Under the pieces are notes generated by a model that saw only the letters and a list, made by a program, of their open reading frames with translations, was not told the DNA's origin and searched no databases. A DNA stretch of 64,000 bases, taken from positions 434,001 to 498,000 of the forward strand of contig JADKCP010000011.1 of the NCBI GenBank assembly GCA_016718805.1, in the 5' to 3' direction. Source of the stretch: Bacteroidota bacterium (GTDB lineage Bacteria; Bacteroidota; Bacteroidia; UBA4408). This document shows positions 43,239 to 51,895 of this stretch, piece after piece (position 1 is the stretch's first letter; every line of letters begins with the position of its first letter). Made by a program: the position numbers and the translations under genes.

Positions 43239-45278
43239 TTATTCTTTAGCTTCTTTTTTAAATGAACCTTCAGTAATATCTAAATCGTTCTTCTTGTAAA
43301 ACACTCCACCCCAATTGTAAGTAATTTTCTTATACTCATTTGCAGCTACACCATCAACCATAATAATACGTAGAACTTTAAAGTTGGTGCCCTCTTCATA
43401 AAGAGTAGTTTTCCCTTGTGGATATTTTTGAGCTAAGTCTGATAAGTAAATTTCTTTTTTCTCTTTATCGGTCATTACAGCACCAGTACGAAGTTTTTCG
43501 CGGGCTTCAGTAAGTGATTTTTCGCGCGCTGCGGCTTCGGCTTTGCTTTTTTCGAGAGCATCTGCTTTGGCTTTGGCAATTTCATCAGCTTTTCTTTTTG
43601 CTTCTGCATCTGCTTTTGCACGTGCATCGGCATCAGCTTTTGCCTTTGCATCGGCTTCTGCTTTAACTTTTGCTAGGGCCTCTTCTTTCGCTTTTTGTTC
43701 AGCTAAAGCTTTTGCATCTGCTTCAGCTTTTGCCTTTGCTCTGGCTTCTGCGTCTGCTTTTTCTTTAGCATCAGCTTCTGCCTTTGCTTTTGCCTCAGCT
43801 TCTGCCTTTATTTTGGCTTCAGCTTCTGCTTTTGCCTTTGCTTTTGCTGCAAGTTCGGCTTCGGCTTTAACTTTGGCTTCGGCTTCCATTTTGGATTTTG
43901 CTTCTGCTTCTGCTTTAGCTTTTGCATCGGCTTCCATTTTTAAACGTGCTGCAGCTTCAGCTTCTGCGCGCTTTTTAGCATCTGCTTCAGCTTTTATTTT
44001 AGCTTCTGCTTCAGATTTAGCTTTGGCTTCAGCATCTGCTTTGGCTTTTGCCTCAGCTGCTTCTTTCGCTTTTTTCTCAGCTGCTAATTTTGCTTCAGCT
44101 TCTGATTTGGCTTTGGCAGCTGCTTCTGCATCTGCCTTTGCTTTGGCATCGGCTTCATCTTTGGCTTTTTTATCCGCAGCCATTTTTGCTTCTGCTTCCG
44201 CTTTTGCCTTTGCTGCAGCCTCTGCTTCCGCTTTTGCTTTTGCATCAGCCTCTGCCTTTGCTTTTTTATCAGCGGCTAATTTTGCTTCTGCCTCGGCTTT
44301 TGATTTTGCAGCGGCTTCTGCTTCTGCTTTTGCCTTTGCATCAGCTTCCTCTTTTGCCTTCTTCTCTGCTGCTAGTTTAGCTGCTGCTTCTGCCTTAGCT
44401 TTAGCTTCTTCCTCTGCTTGGGCTTTGGCTTTGGCATCCGCTTCTTCCTTAGCTTTTTTCTCGGCCTCTAATTTGGCTTCAGCATCTGCTTTTGCTTTTG
44501 CTGCTGCTTCAGCCTCTGCTTTTGCTTTTGCTTCTGCCTCCGCTTTTTTCTTTGCTTCTGCTTCTGCTTTTGTCAATGCTTCTGCCTCTGCTTTTGCTTT
44601 TGCCTCTGCTTCTGCTTTTGCTTTTGCTTCAGCTGCAGCTTTTGCTTTTGCCTCTTCGGCTGCTTTACGCTGTGCCTCTGCTTCGGCCTTTGCTTTTGCA
44701 GCCTCAGCTGCTTTCGCTTCTGCAGCTGCATTAGCTGCAGCAACCGATTCTAATCGTTTTTGATCTTCTTGTTCTTTTTGCTTAACAACTAAATCCTTTT
44801 CTAACTGCTCTATTTCCTTTTGTATACTCTTAGTATAAGCCTTATCGTAATCAAATTGAACCTTATTTGCATCAAAGGCAATTTTGGCTGCCGGTTTATC
44901 TAATACAGTAACATCTAAATCTTTGATCTGTTCAAACAATTCAATTTGGAATCCGCTATAAGCAAAATCTCCATCCTTGCTTTCATCCCCAGGAACACCA
45001 TTTGTATTAATTTCTATATATTTAGAAACATGCCCAGGTTTAGAAGCAACAATTTTATAATCACCATCAGCTTCTAATTTAAACGAGAATTTTCCGTTGG
45101 TACCTGTCCTCATTTGTTCAACCTGCTCCCCATTTTTCATTAAACTAACAACAGCTCCTTCAAGAGCTTTTCCCTTCTTAGTTACTTGGGCATCAATTTC
45201 AAGCTTCCATTTACTTTGAGCAAAAGCAGATAAACTGATGCAAAGCAATAAACTCATTAAACTAATTAATCCCTTCAT
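43239..45278 (-). CDS. Secreted A/K/E-rich coiled-coil protein (paralogue 2)
   Basis: The 679-residue protein starts at the ATG at 45278, which begins the signal peptide MKGLISLMSLLLCISLSAF; the longer frame to 45308 places it internally. An N-terminal Ig-like domain (SKWKLEIDAQVTKKGKALEG, then GNYK-like DGDYKIVASKPGHVSKYI) leads to a linker (IAFDANKVQFDYDKAY), about 400 residues of imperfect A-K-A-E-A repeats and a C-terminal domain with YNWGGVFYKKNDLDITEGSF. This matches the order of the gene at 20053, but the helix is about twice as long. A single extended helix of this size could reach tens of nanometres. The biological role is unknown. Confidence 0.72.
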   Translation of the reverse strand: MKGLISLMSLLLCISLSAFAQSKWKLEIDAQVTKKGKALEGAVVSLMKNGEQVEQMRTGTNGKFSFKLEADGDYKIVASKPGHVSKYIEINTNGVPGDESKDGDFAYSGFQIELFEQIKDLDVTVLDKPAAKIAFDANKVQFDYDKAYTKSIQKEIEQLEKDLVVKQKEQEDQKRLESVAAANAAAEAKAAEAAKAKAEAEAQRKAAEEAKAKAAAEAKAKAEAEAKAKAEAEALTKAEAEAKKKAEAEAKAKAEAEAAAKAKADAEAKLEAEKKAKEEADAKAKAQAEEEAKAKAEAAAKLAAEKKAKEEADAKAKAEAEAAAKSKAEAEAKLAADKKAKAEADAKAKAEAEAAAKAKAEAEAKMAADKKAKDEADAKAKADAEAAAKAKSEAEAKLAAEKKAKEAAEAKAKADAEAKAKSEAEAKIKAEADAKKRAEAEAAARLKMEADAKAKAEAEAKSKMEAEAKVKAEAELAAKAKAKAEAEAKIKAEAEAKAKAEADAKEKADAEARAKAKAEADAKALAEQKAKEEALAKVKAEADAKAKADADARAKADAEAKRKADEIAKAKADALEKSKAEAAAREKSLTEAREKLRTGAVMTDKEKKEIYLSDLAQKYPQGKTTLYEEGTNFKVLRIIMVDGVAANEYKKITYNWGGVFYKKNDLDITEGSFKKEAKE
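43540..44770. repeat. Low-complexity A/K/E codon repeat
   Basis: This coding stretch of about 1.2 kb consists of imperfect units for Ala-Lys-Ala-Glu-Ala. On the plus strand it reads as gctt-ctgcttttgc-like triplets and has an open antisense frame only because alanine codons reversed give no stops. It may vary in length between strains by slippage or recombination. Confidence 0.7.
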
Positions 45279-45333
45279 ATTCAATTTTTTCGTAGTGCAA
45301 ATTCGCATTATTACTTAATGTATTGTTAATCGA

Positions 45334-45341
45334 CAAATTTA
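45334..45341 (-). promoter_or_regulatory. -7 box TAAATTTG
   Basis: The minus-strand TAAATTTG matches TAnnTTTG exactly, 55 bp before the ATG of A/K/E paralogue 2. It supports transcription from this gap. Confidence 0.5.
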
Positions 45342-45570
45342 AAAATTAAAACCCAATTATTACGATTCTTGGCTTTACTTTTACCAACAATTCACAAATT
45401 GGTTTTAAAAAATTAGGCCAGTTATAGTTGGTCAAAAAAAAATCACTTCTAGATTATGCTTTTGCCACACATAGTAGCCTTCATCTGCACTTTTAAGGAT
45501 TTCTAATTTTTATAATTCCAAAAAATACTACATTCGGAAATATTTCATTTTAAAATTTAAATCAACCATT

Positions 45571-46689
45571 GTGCAATTAAGTTACTGGGAAAAAAGCACC
45601 TATTTTACTAGCACCGATATACTCATTATAGGCAGCGGGATTGTGGGTTTATTTGCTGCTTTGGAAATAAAAAAATCAAATTCGAAATTAAAAGTTTTGA
45701 TAATTGAACGAGGTTCCTTACCAACTGGAGCTAGCACAAAAAATGCCGGTTTTGCCTGCTTTGGGAGTCCGGGTGAATTACTTGACGACATTGCCAATAG
45801 CACCGAAAAAGAAGTAATAAATCTGGTAACAAAACGAATCAAAGGCCTTACTAAACTGCGAAAAACATTAGGTGATAAGACGATTGATTATAAAGGTTAT
45901 GGAGGATTTGAAGTATTCGATAATGAATCTGATTTTGAGAAATGCGCCCAGCAACTTTCTTACTTAAACAACCTGATAAAAGAAAATACAGGAATTCACC
46001 AAACATATACCATTGCCGACGCTAACATTAAAACAATGGGCTTTAAAGAAGTGAAGCATTTGATACATAATTTATACGAAGGTCAAATAAACACCGGAAG
46101 CATGATGAAGGCTTTGGTTTTGAAGGCACAAAAAGCCGGAGTTACCATTATAAATGGAATAAACATAAAATCGCTGCACCCACATGCGTCAACTGTGGTA
46201 TTGGATGACAACACCGAACTGAAAGCAACTAAAATACTCGTTTGTACAAATGGCTTTGCTCAACAACTTTTACCCGAATTGAGTGTGCATCCAGCACGTG
46301 CACAAGTACTTATTACAAAACCTATAAATGGATTAAAAATAAAAGGCTCATTTCATTATGATAAGGGCTATTACTATTTTAGAAATATCGATGACCGGTT
46401 ACTATTGGGAGGAGGTAGAAACTTGGATTTCAAAGGGGAAGAAACTATTGAGATGGCCACTACGGCTACAATTCAAGCGAGCCTCGAAAAATTGCTGAAA
46501 GAAAAAATTCTTCCAAACACTAAATTTGAAATAGAACAACGCTGGAGTGGAATAATGGGTTTAGGAAAAGAAAAATCACCCATTATTAAGCAAGTAAATT
46601 CGCAGGTTTTTTGCGCAGTTCGCTTAGGAGGAATGGGCGTTGCTTTGGGAAGTTTGGTAGGTGAAGAAGCCGCAAGAATGTTAGTGTAA
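45571..46689 (+). CDS. FAD-dependent oxidoreductase (DAO family)
   Basis: This 372-residue cytoplasmic flavoprotein has a GTG start at 45571, after which TDILIIGSGIVGLFAALEI (about 15-33) gives the FAD-binding GxGxxG loop. Further marks are GASTKNAGFACFG near the flavin, and RLGGMGVALGSLVGEEAARM at the C-terminus, the typical DAO-family end. Substrate class (D-amino acid, glycine or sarcosine) cannot be read. It is a single gene between the A/K/E-rich gene (divergent) and the lipoprotein gene downstream. Confidence 0.78.
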   Translation: MQLSYWEKSTYFTSTDILIIGSGIVGLFAALEIKKSNSKLKVLIIERGSLPTGASTKNAGFACFGSPGELLDDIANSTEKEVINLVTKRIKGLTKLRKTLGDKTIDYKGYGGFEVFDNESDFEKCAQQLSYLNNLIKENTGIHQTYTIADANIKTMGFKEVKHLIHNLYEGQINTGSMMKALVLKAQKAGVTIINGINIKSLHPHASTVVLDDNTELKATKILVCTNGFAQQLLPELSVHPARAQVLITKPINGLKIKGSFHYDKGYYYFRNIDDRLLLGGGRNLDFKGEETIEMATTATIQASLEKLLKEKILPNTKFEIEQRWSGIMGLGKEKSPIIKQVNSQVFCAVRLGGMGVALGSLVGEEAARMLV

Positions 46690-46726
46690 TACTCGAACAA
46701 TCTAAAAGTTCTTCGAACAATAATCC

Positions 46727-46755
46727 TTGTAAAAAGCAGTTAAATCCTATATTTG
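46727..46755 (+). promoter_or_regulatory. Promoter of the beta-helix lipoprotein gene
   Basis: TTG at 46727-46729 and TATATTTG at 46748-46755 are 18 nt apart and lie 21 bp before the ATG. It is one of the best -33/-7 pairs in the window. Confidence 0.65.
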
Positions 46756-46775
46756 AAAATCAATTGTCTCGATAA

Positions 46776-48191
46776 ATGCGCTATACTTTTTTACTGATTT
46801 CAATTTTTTTTACTTTTTATGCTTGCCGTAAAGATGAAAAAATAACCAATGACGGCTCAGCTAAGCTTGAATTCTCTGTTGATACTATACTTTTCGATAC
46901 CGTATTTACTACTGCCGGCTCAACAGTAGCGGCATTGATTGTACACAACAGTAACGATAAAAAAGTATTGATTTCGAGTATTCGATTAGCAGGTGGTGCA
47001 GCTTCAGCTTACCGTTTAAATATTGATGGTGTTGCTACCGATAGAGCCAATAACATAGCTATTTCAGGTAACGACAGTATGTTTATTTTTGTTGAAGTTA
47101 CTGTAGATCCTAACAATTCGCTTTCCCCATTTTTGGTAAACGATTCCATTGAATTTATTACCAATGGTAATTTGCAATATGTACAATTAGTTGCCTATGG
47201 TCAAAATGCACATTATTTTAGGCCGGATACTAATGTACCCGGTTATCCACCTTTTTCGGTAATTCCTTGTAATTCGGGGAATGAAGCACATTGGACCAAC
47301 GATTTGCCCTATGTTATATTTGGCTATGCTGTTGTTGATAGTGGATGTTTACTAAAAATTGATCCAGGCGTACAAGTACATTTTCACAAAGGTGGCGGAT
47401 TATGGGTGTATGAAGAAGGTGCCATTGAAGTTAATGGAACAAAAGATAATCCTGTTGTATTTCAAGGTGACCGGCTCGAAAGTTTTTACAAAGAAGAGGC
47501 TGGTCAGTGGGACAGAATATGGATTAATGAAAATACTACACGTAATAATGTATTTAATTATGCCATAATAAAAAATGCGTTCATTGGTATTCAAGCAGAG
47601 ATTCAAAAAACGCTATCAACAAACAAATTGGTGTTGAACAATACCATAATTCGTAACATGAATGGATTGGGCATTTACAGTACCGCCTACAACATTGATG
47701 CTACCAATGTAGTTATTGCAAATTGTGGGCAACAACTTTTAGGATTAACTTTAGGAGGTACGCATAATTTTACTCATTGTACATTAGCTAATTACTGGAC
47801 AGCTTCGCAACGACAAGATCCTGCATTTGTCTTTACCAATTATGATTCATTTCAAGCAGTTGACTTAAATGCAAAGTTTACGAATTGTATTTTGGATGGT
47901 AGCCAAGATGAGGAATTTGCTTTTGATTTGAATAGCTCTAAATTAGGCAAGTATAAATTTATAAATTGCATGTTACGCACGCAAAAACCAACTAACGATA
48001 CGGCACATTATTTATCTCCATTTATTAACCAAGATGCTGTTTTTACAGATAAAACAATTAATGATTACCGTCTTAGCTCAACCTCATTTGCTATTGATAA
48101 AGGTACGAGTACAATTCCTTTTGTTGACAAAGACATCACTGATTACATTCGCACCCTTCCTGCCGATTTAGGTGCTTATGAGTTTCGTTGA
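46776..48191 (+). CDS. Beta-helix surface lipoprotein
   Basis: This 471-residue lipoprotein has a signal peptide ending in the lipobox FYAC (C17). An N-terminal Ig-like domain (FDTVFTTAGSTVAALIVHNS) is followed by right-handed parallel beta-helix repeats in the rest (WVYEEGAIEVNGTKDNPVVF, ITNAIIKNAFIGIQAEI-like steps), and it ends with LGAYEFR, typical of choice-of-anchor Q-type proteins in this phylum. It probably sits on the outer membrane, and a carbohydrate-binding or lyase role is possible. No catalytic residues were identified. Confidence 0.78.
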   Translation: MRYTFLLISIFFTFYACRKDEKITNDGSAKLEFSVDTILFDTVFTTAGSTVAALIVHNSNDKKVLISSIRLAGGAASAYRLNIDGVATDRANNIAISGNDSMFIFVEVTVDPNNSLSPFLVNDSIEFITNGNLQYVQLVAYGQNAHYFRPDTNVPGYPPFSVIPCNSGNEAHWTNDLPYVIFGYAVVDSGCLLKIDPGVQVHFHKGGGLWVYEEGAIEVNGTKDNPVVFQGDRLESFYKEEAGQWDRIWINENTTRNNVFNYAIIKNAFIGIQAEIQKTLSTNKLVLNNTIIRNMNGLGIYSTAYNIDATNVVIANCGQQLLGLTLGGTHNFTHCTLANYWTASQRQDPAFVFTNYDSFQAVDLNAKFTNCILDGSQDEEFAFDLNSSKLGKYKFINCMLRTQKPTNDTAHYLSPFINQDAVFTDKTINDYRLSSTSFAIDKGTSTIPFVDKDITDYIRTLPADLGAYEFR

Positions 48192-48405
48192 AAATTGAGG
48201 TGCTTAGTAAGCTTAGTAAGCGCTATTTTCTGTTGAATCCATCTTCTCGATTATAACTTCTAAAAGTGAATTGACTTATTTAATGGAATATTGTTTTGAT
48301 CAATTATACCTTTTTTTGCTATCAAATTCAACAAAAGAAAATTTTTTCGAATTGAAACTTTATTTACTTGCCTGCGTAAAAAATTACAAAACACAATTCA
48401 GTAAC

Positions 48406-48972
48406 ATGAGAACACTTTTCTGTTTAGTAGGTATCTTACTTCTTAGCAGCTTTAAAAAAGACAAAGCTCCGGTACGCGAATGGACCAGATACAATATAGA
48501 TTATGAAGACTTTAGAGCTTCTGCCGATAAAAAAAGCAATTTTGATGCAGTAACCGAATGTGGTATTAAATACGAAATGTACATTGAGGAAGATAGTGCT
48601 TACATACGAATTGTAGCTGTATTAAATCGTCACAAATCATGGATAAAAGATAAATCGCCGGAAGTATTGAACCACGAACAAGGTCATTTTAATATTTGTG
48701 AAAGAAGTGTGCGAATGTTTCGTAAACGAATTTATACTTACGAAGAACAATTAACACCAAAAAACATAGAAAGTGTAATGAACCAATTGCTTGATGAAGC
48801 CACTGAATCGAATCGCTTGAATCAAAACATGTATGAAAATTCAGTTGATGATGAACGAATACAACAGTATTGGGATAGATTGATTGTTGAAGACATTGAT
48901 AAATTAGAAGCTTTCTCGGGTAGTTTAATTGTTATTGGTTTGAAAGACCAACAATTAACAAGTCTAAAATAA
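48406..48972 (+). CDS. DUF922 family secreted zinc protease-like protein
   Basis: The 188-residue protein starts at the ATG at 48406, which opens a signal peptide (MRTLFCLVGILLLSS); an in-frame extension back to 48271 has no signal and is rejected. The HExxH zinc motif is at H90-E91-Q-G-H94 in LNHEQGHFNI. A conserved N-terminal segment, YNIDYEDFRASADKKSNFDA, precedes it. The family (DUF922) is predicted to hold secreted Zn-dependent proteases; activity is inferred. It is monocistronic, ending at the terminator at 49013-49050. Confidence 0.78.
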   Translation: MRTLFCLVGILLLSSFKKDKAPVREWTRYNIDYEDFRASADKKSNFDAVTECGIKYEMYIEEDSAYIRIVAVLNRHKSWIKDKSPEVLNHEQGHFNICERSVRMFRKRIYTYEEQLTPKNIESVMNQLLDEATESNRLNQNMYENSVDDERIQQYWDRLIVEDIDKLEAFSGSLIVIGLKDQQLTSLK

Positions 48973-49012
48973 ACTGGAAAATTTAACCTAATAGTATTTT
49001 AAACCAAAAATA

Positions 49013-49050
49013 AAAAAAGCCTGCGATTCTATAGAATGGCAGGCTTTTTT
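49013..49050. terminator. Bidirectional intrinsic terminator
   Basis: AAAAAAGCCTGC at 49013-49024 pairs with GCAGGCTTTTTT at 49039-49050, with an inner ATTCTATAGAAT palindrome. It is shared by the DUF922 gene and rpsP, whose ends converge. Confidence 0.9.
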
Positions 49051-49065
49051 AGTATCAAGGTTTAA

Positions 49066-49590
49066 TTATGCTTCACTTGCTGGTGTTTCGTCAGTAGCAA
49101 CCGGTGCTGCTGCTTCCTCTTCAGCAGGTGGTGGTGTATTTTTGGCAAGAATTGCTTTTGCTTTCGCTTCTTTAACTGCTGATTCAGCTGCTAATCGCTT
49201 CTTCATTTCGTCTTGCTTACTAGCTTGAACGCTGTTGGCCTTTCCGCTAATTTTTGATTCTTTTTCGGCTAACCACTTATCAAATTTAGCATCTGCTAAT
49301 TCTTGAGTTAATGCACCTTTGTTTACCCCTTTTTGCAAGTGGTTTTTATACATTACTCCCTTGTAACTCAATATTGCTTTACAAGTATCTGTTGGTTGAG
49401 CACCATTTTGCAACCACTGAAGTGCTTTTTCAGTATCTAAATTAATTGTTGCTGGATTTGTAGTTGGGTTGTAGGTGCCAATGTTCTCTATAAACTTTCC
49501 GTCTCGAGGTGCACGACCATCCGCAATTACAATGTGGAAGTAGGCTTTGCCTTTCTTACCATGTCGTTGTAATCTAATTTTTGCTGGCAT
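49066..49590 (-). CDS. rpsP: 30S ribosomal protein S16 with C-terminal extension
   Basis: The first 80 residues are S16 (MPAKIRLQRHGKKGKAYFHI and GKFIENIGTYNP). A further 90-residue tail, lysine/alanine/glutamate-rich with a proline-acidic end (NTPPPAEEEAAAPVATDET), gives 174 residues against about 80-90 in E. coli. Long tails are common in Bacteroidota S16. It is preceded by a strong promoter (TTTG-N20-TACTTTCG) and followed by a terminator, so it appears monocistronic. rimM, often its neighbour, is not next to it. Confidence 0.95.
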   Translation of the reverse strand: MPAKIRLQRHGKKGKAYFHIVIADGRAPRDGKFIENIGTYNPTTNPATINLDTEKALQWLQNGAQPTDTCKAILSYKGVMYKNHLQKGVNKGALTQELADAKFDKWLAEKESKISGKANSVQASKQDEMKKRLAAESAVKEAKAKAILAKNTPPPAEEEAAAPVATDETPASEA

Positions 49591-49630
49591 TGTTTAATTG
49601 TTTAATGATTATTTTTTAAAAATTGGACTG

Positions 49631-49662
49631 CGAAAGTACTATTTATTTTGTTGTGAGCCAAA
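49631..49662 (-). promoter_or_regulatory. Promoter of rpsP
   Basis: On the minus strand TTTG (49659-49662) and TACTTTCG (49631-49638) are 20 nt apart and 41 bp before the start. It is an almost ideal Bacteroidota promoter. Confidence 0.7.
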
Positions 49663-49699
49663 TGCCAACGCAATTTTTTCACTCCTTTTTACAGGCTCT

Positions 49700-49707
49700 T
49701 AATTTTG
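49700..49707 (+). promoter_or_regulatory. -7 box TAATTTTG
   Basis: An exact TAnnTTTG lies 48 bp before the ATG at 49756. It covers the in-frame TTG at 49705, which is therefore not the start of translation. Confidence 0.55.
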
Positions 49708-49755
49708 CTTGCAATTAATACTATTTTTACACATCAAGTTTCACCCGATTTTCCT

Positions 49756-51705
49756 ATGTATACGAAACGTTTACTTGCTGTATTTGGTTGTATTAGCTTT
49801 GTTTGTGTACTTGCCCTTGTTGGTGCACAGCGTACTGATCAAAAATTAAATTTTCATACTGCAAATGAACTTAGTGTATTAAAAAAACTTCTAACAGGTA
49901 CAATTGGACCCGGCGATTATTTTAACACTCATGCCCATTGCAAAAGTTGCCATGGATATGATAGTTTGCTTGTTGCCAATATTGCTCCTAATGGAGAAGA
50001 TATTAATGTAGTTAACGATTGGCAAACAAGCATGATGGCACTCTCGGCCAAAGACCCCTTTTGGAGGGCAAAAGTAAGTCACGAAATTTTAGTAAACCCA
50101 GGCCACACACTCGAGTTGCAAGATAACTGTACCTCTTGCCATGCTCCAATGGGTAATTATACGTCAAAATATAAGGGAAGCGCATCTCACTATACGATTG
50201 CTACCTTACAACACGATTCACTAGGTTTAGATGGCGTTTCTTGCGTAGGTTGCCATGCAATTGCAGACAGTGCTCGTTTGGGTTCTGTTTTTTCTGGTAT
50301 CCTACCATATGATACCACTCGCAACATTTACGGGCCTTATACTTTCCCGATGGTAGGCCCTATGCTGGTAAACAGCGGTTTTACACCTAGGTATAGTGCT
50401 CATATTAAATTAGCTAAAGCCTGTTCGCCATGTCATACGCTTATCAATAAAACAGTTGACTTAAATGGAAACTTCACCGGTACTACCTTTGTGGAACAAG
50501 CTACTTATCAGGAATGGATAAATTCGAATTATTCAACTAATGGTATGACTTGTCAGAAATGTCATATGCCTGAAATTACAGGGGGAGTAATTATTGCTAA
50601 CGACAATCCTTCTATCCCCTATCGAAGTCCATTTAGTCAACACATTTTTGCAGGTGGCAATAACTTTATGCTTCAATTGATGAAACAAAACAAAGTTCAA
50701 TTGGGCATTGGTGCCGCTGACCGCATGTTTGATTCTACCTTAATGGCAACCAATCGCTTATTACAAAAAAACACACTCGATATCCAGCTAATAACTGATA
50801 GTCTAACTAGCGATACGGCCTATTTTAAAGTGCATTTATTAAATAAAGCCGGGCATAAGTTCCCTTCAGGTTATCCATCACGCAGAGCAGTTGTTGAATT
50901 CACAGTTATGGATCCTAGCAATGATACCTTGTTTGCGTCAGGAAAATTCAACCCTGATTATACTGTGCACGGCGAAAATACTGCCTTTGAAACACATCAT
51001 GAAGTTATTTCTCAAAGTCAGCAATCTCAAATTTATGAGCTGGTGATGGGTGATGTTAATCAACAACCTACCACAGTTCTTGAGCGTGCAGCTTTTTTAT
51101 TAAAGGATAACCGACTTCCTCCGCAAGGATTTACCAGTAACCATTTAAGTTACGACACTGCTAAAATTTCGCAAGATGCAATTGCAGATGAAAACTTTAA
51201 TAAAATTAACCAAGTCGAAGGCAGTGGTTCCGACGTTATTTTTTACAGGGTGCCAGTTAGCGGAATTAGCGGTAGCATTAAAGTATTTGCAAAAATTTGG
51301 TATCAATCCGTTCCTCCAAAATGGTTAAATGAAATGTTTGCATATACCAGTGCTGAAATTGATTCATTTAAACAACAATATCAAGCCAGTAATAAAATCC
51401 CAGTATTGATAGCAGCGGACAGTATACTTCAAATTACACTTCGCAATTCAAGCGATTTGAAAAAAGAAGCAAGCATCAAAGTATGGCCAAGCATTAGCAA
51501 TGGTAGTGTATTTATTCAGCTAAATGCAGCAGACGAATTAAAAGAAATTTACCTTTATAGCAGTGATGGCAAACTTGAAAAAATTCTAAAAATAGACAGT
51601 TCTACAAACTATCTTCAAGTAGTATTACCAAGTTCCAGTGGAGTTTACTTCTTAAACATAAGAACCAGAAAAATGAGCTTGGTTAAAAAAGTTTATCGAG
51701 AGTAA
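49756..51705 (+). CDS. T9SS-exported pentaheme cytochrome c
   Basis: The 649-residue protein from the ATG at 49756 opens a signal peptide (MYTKRLLAVFGCISFVCVLA). Five CxxCH heme sites are at 62-66, 125-129, 163-167, 223-227 and 266-270 (CKSCH, CTSCH, CVGCH, CSPCH, CQKCH), all in the first 275 residues, an arrangement like cytochrome c554-type proteins. The middle is beta-rich. The last 75 residues are a T9SS sorting domain (SNGSVFIQLNAADELKEIYL and GVYFLNIRT), so the protein should reach the cell surface. The partner electron carriers are not in the window. An extracellular redox role is inferred. Confidence 0.8.
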   Translation: MYTKRLLAVFGCISFVCVLALVGAQRTDQKLNFHTANELSVLKKLLTGTIGPGDYFNTHAHCKSCHGYDSLLVANIAPNGEDINVVNDWQTSMMALSAKDPFWRAKVSHEILVNPGHTLELQDNCTSCHAPMGNYTSKYKGSASHYTIATLQHDSLGLDGVSCVGCHAIADSARLGSVFSGILPYDTTRNIYGPYTFPMVGPMLVNSGFTPRYSAHIKLAKACSPCHTLINKTVDLNGNFTGTTFVEQATYQEWINSNYSTNGMTCQKCHMPEITGGVIIANDNPSIPYRSPFSQHIFAGGNNFMLQLMKQNKVQLGIGAADRMFDSTLMATNRLLQKNTLDIQLITDSLTSDTAYFKVHLLNKAGHKFPSGYPSRRAVVEFTVMDPSNDTLFASGKFNPDYTVHGENTAFETHHEVISQSQQSQIYELVMGDVNQQPTTVLERAAFLLKDNRLPPQGFTSNHLSYDTAKISQDAIADENFNKINQVEGSGSDVIFYRVPVSGISGSIKVFAKIWYQSVPPKWLNEMFAYTSAEIDSFKQQYQASNKIPVLIAADSILQITLRNSSDLKKEASIKVWPSISNGSVFIQLNAADELKEIYLYSSDGKLEKILKIDSSTNYLQVVLPSSSGVYFLNIRTRKMSLVKKVYRE

Positions 51706-51754
51706 TTGAATAAAATTTAATCACTTTTCATTCCAATTAGCTTAATTTAAATAA

Positions 51755-51772
51755 ACCACGATGCGCACAAAG
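51755..51772. repeat. Intergenic motif ACCAC-n5-GCACAAAG, copy 2
   Basis: ACCACGATGCGCACAAAG is followed by GATGCACAAAATTCAC and shares 13 of 18 bases and the exact spacing with the copy at 42941. It is located in a short AT-rich gap after the cytochrome gene. Confidence 0.4.
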
Positions 51773-51864
51773 GATGCACAAAATTCACTAAAAACTATGC
51801 TCTATTTTAAGACTATAGTTTCTGTTGTAATAGAAAAAAAAAGTAACTAAAAATGGATCTTAAA

Positions 51865-51890
51865 ATACCGCATAAAAACTAATGCGGTAT
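51865..51890 (-). terminator. Terminator hairpin of the second POT transporter gene
   Basis: ATACCGCAT at 51865-51873 pairs with ATGCGGTAT at 51882-51890. On the minus strand it is followed by TTTT, just past the stop at 51896. Confidence 0.65.
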
Positions 51891-51895
51891 CAAGC

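Noticed and set aside
44048..44380. Leucine-rich short frames in the same repeat
   Set aside because: They are shadows of the repeated codons of the real gene on the opposite strand.
43543..44763. A 406-residue open frame on the plus strand, antisense to the A/K/E-rich gene
   Set aside because: Reversed alanine, lysine and glutamate codons simply lack stops; the product would be a meaningless A/S/F run, with no start signal or homology.
45279..45308. Upstream start for A/K/E paralogue 2
   Set aside because: It would place ten charged residues before the signal peptide; the ATG at 45278 gives a normal signal sequence.
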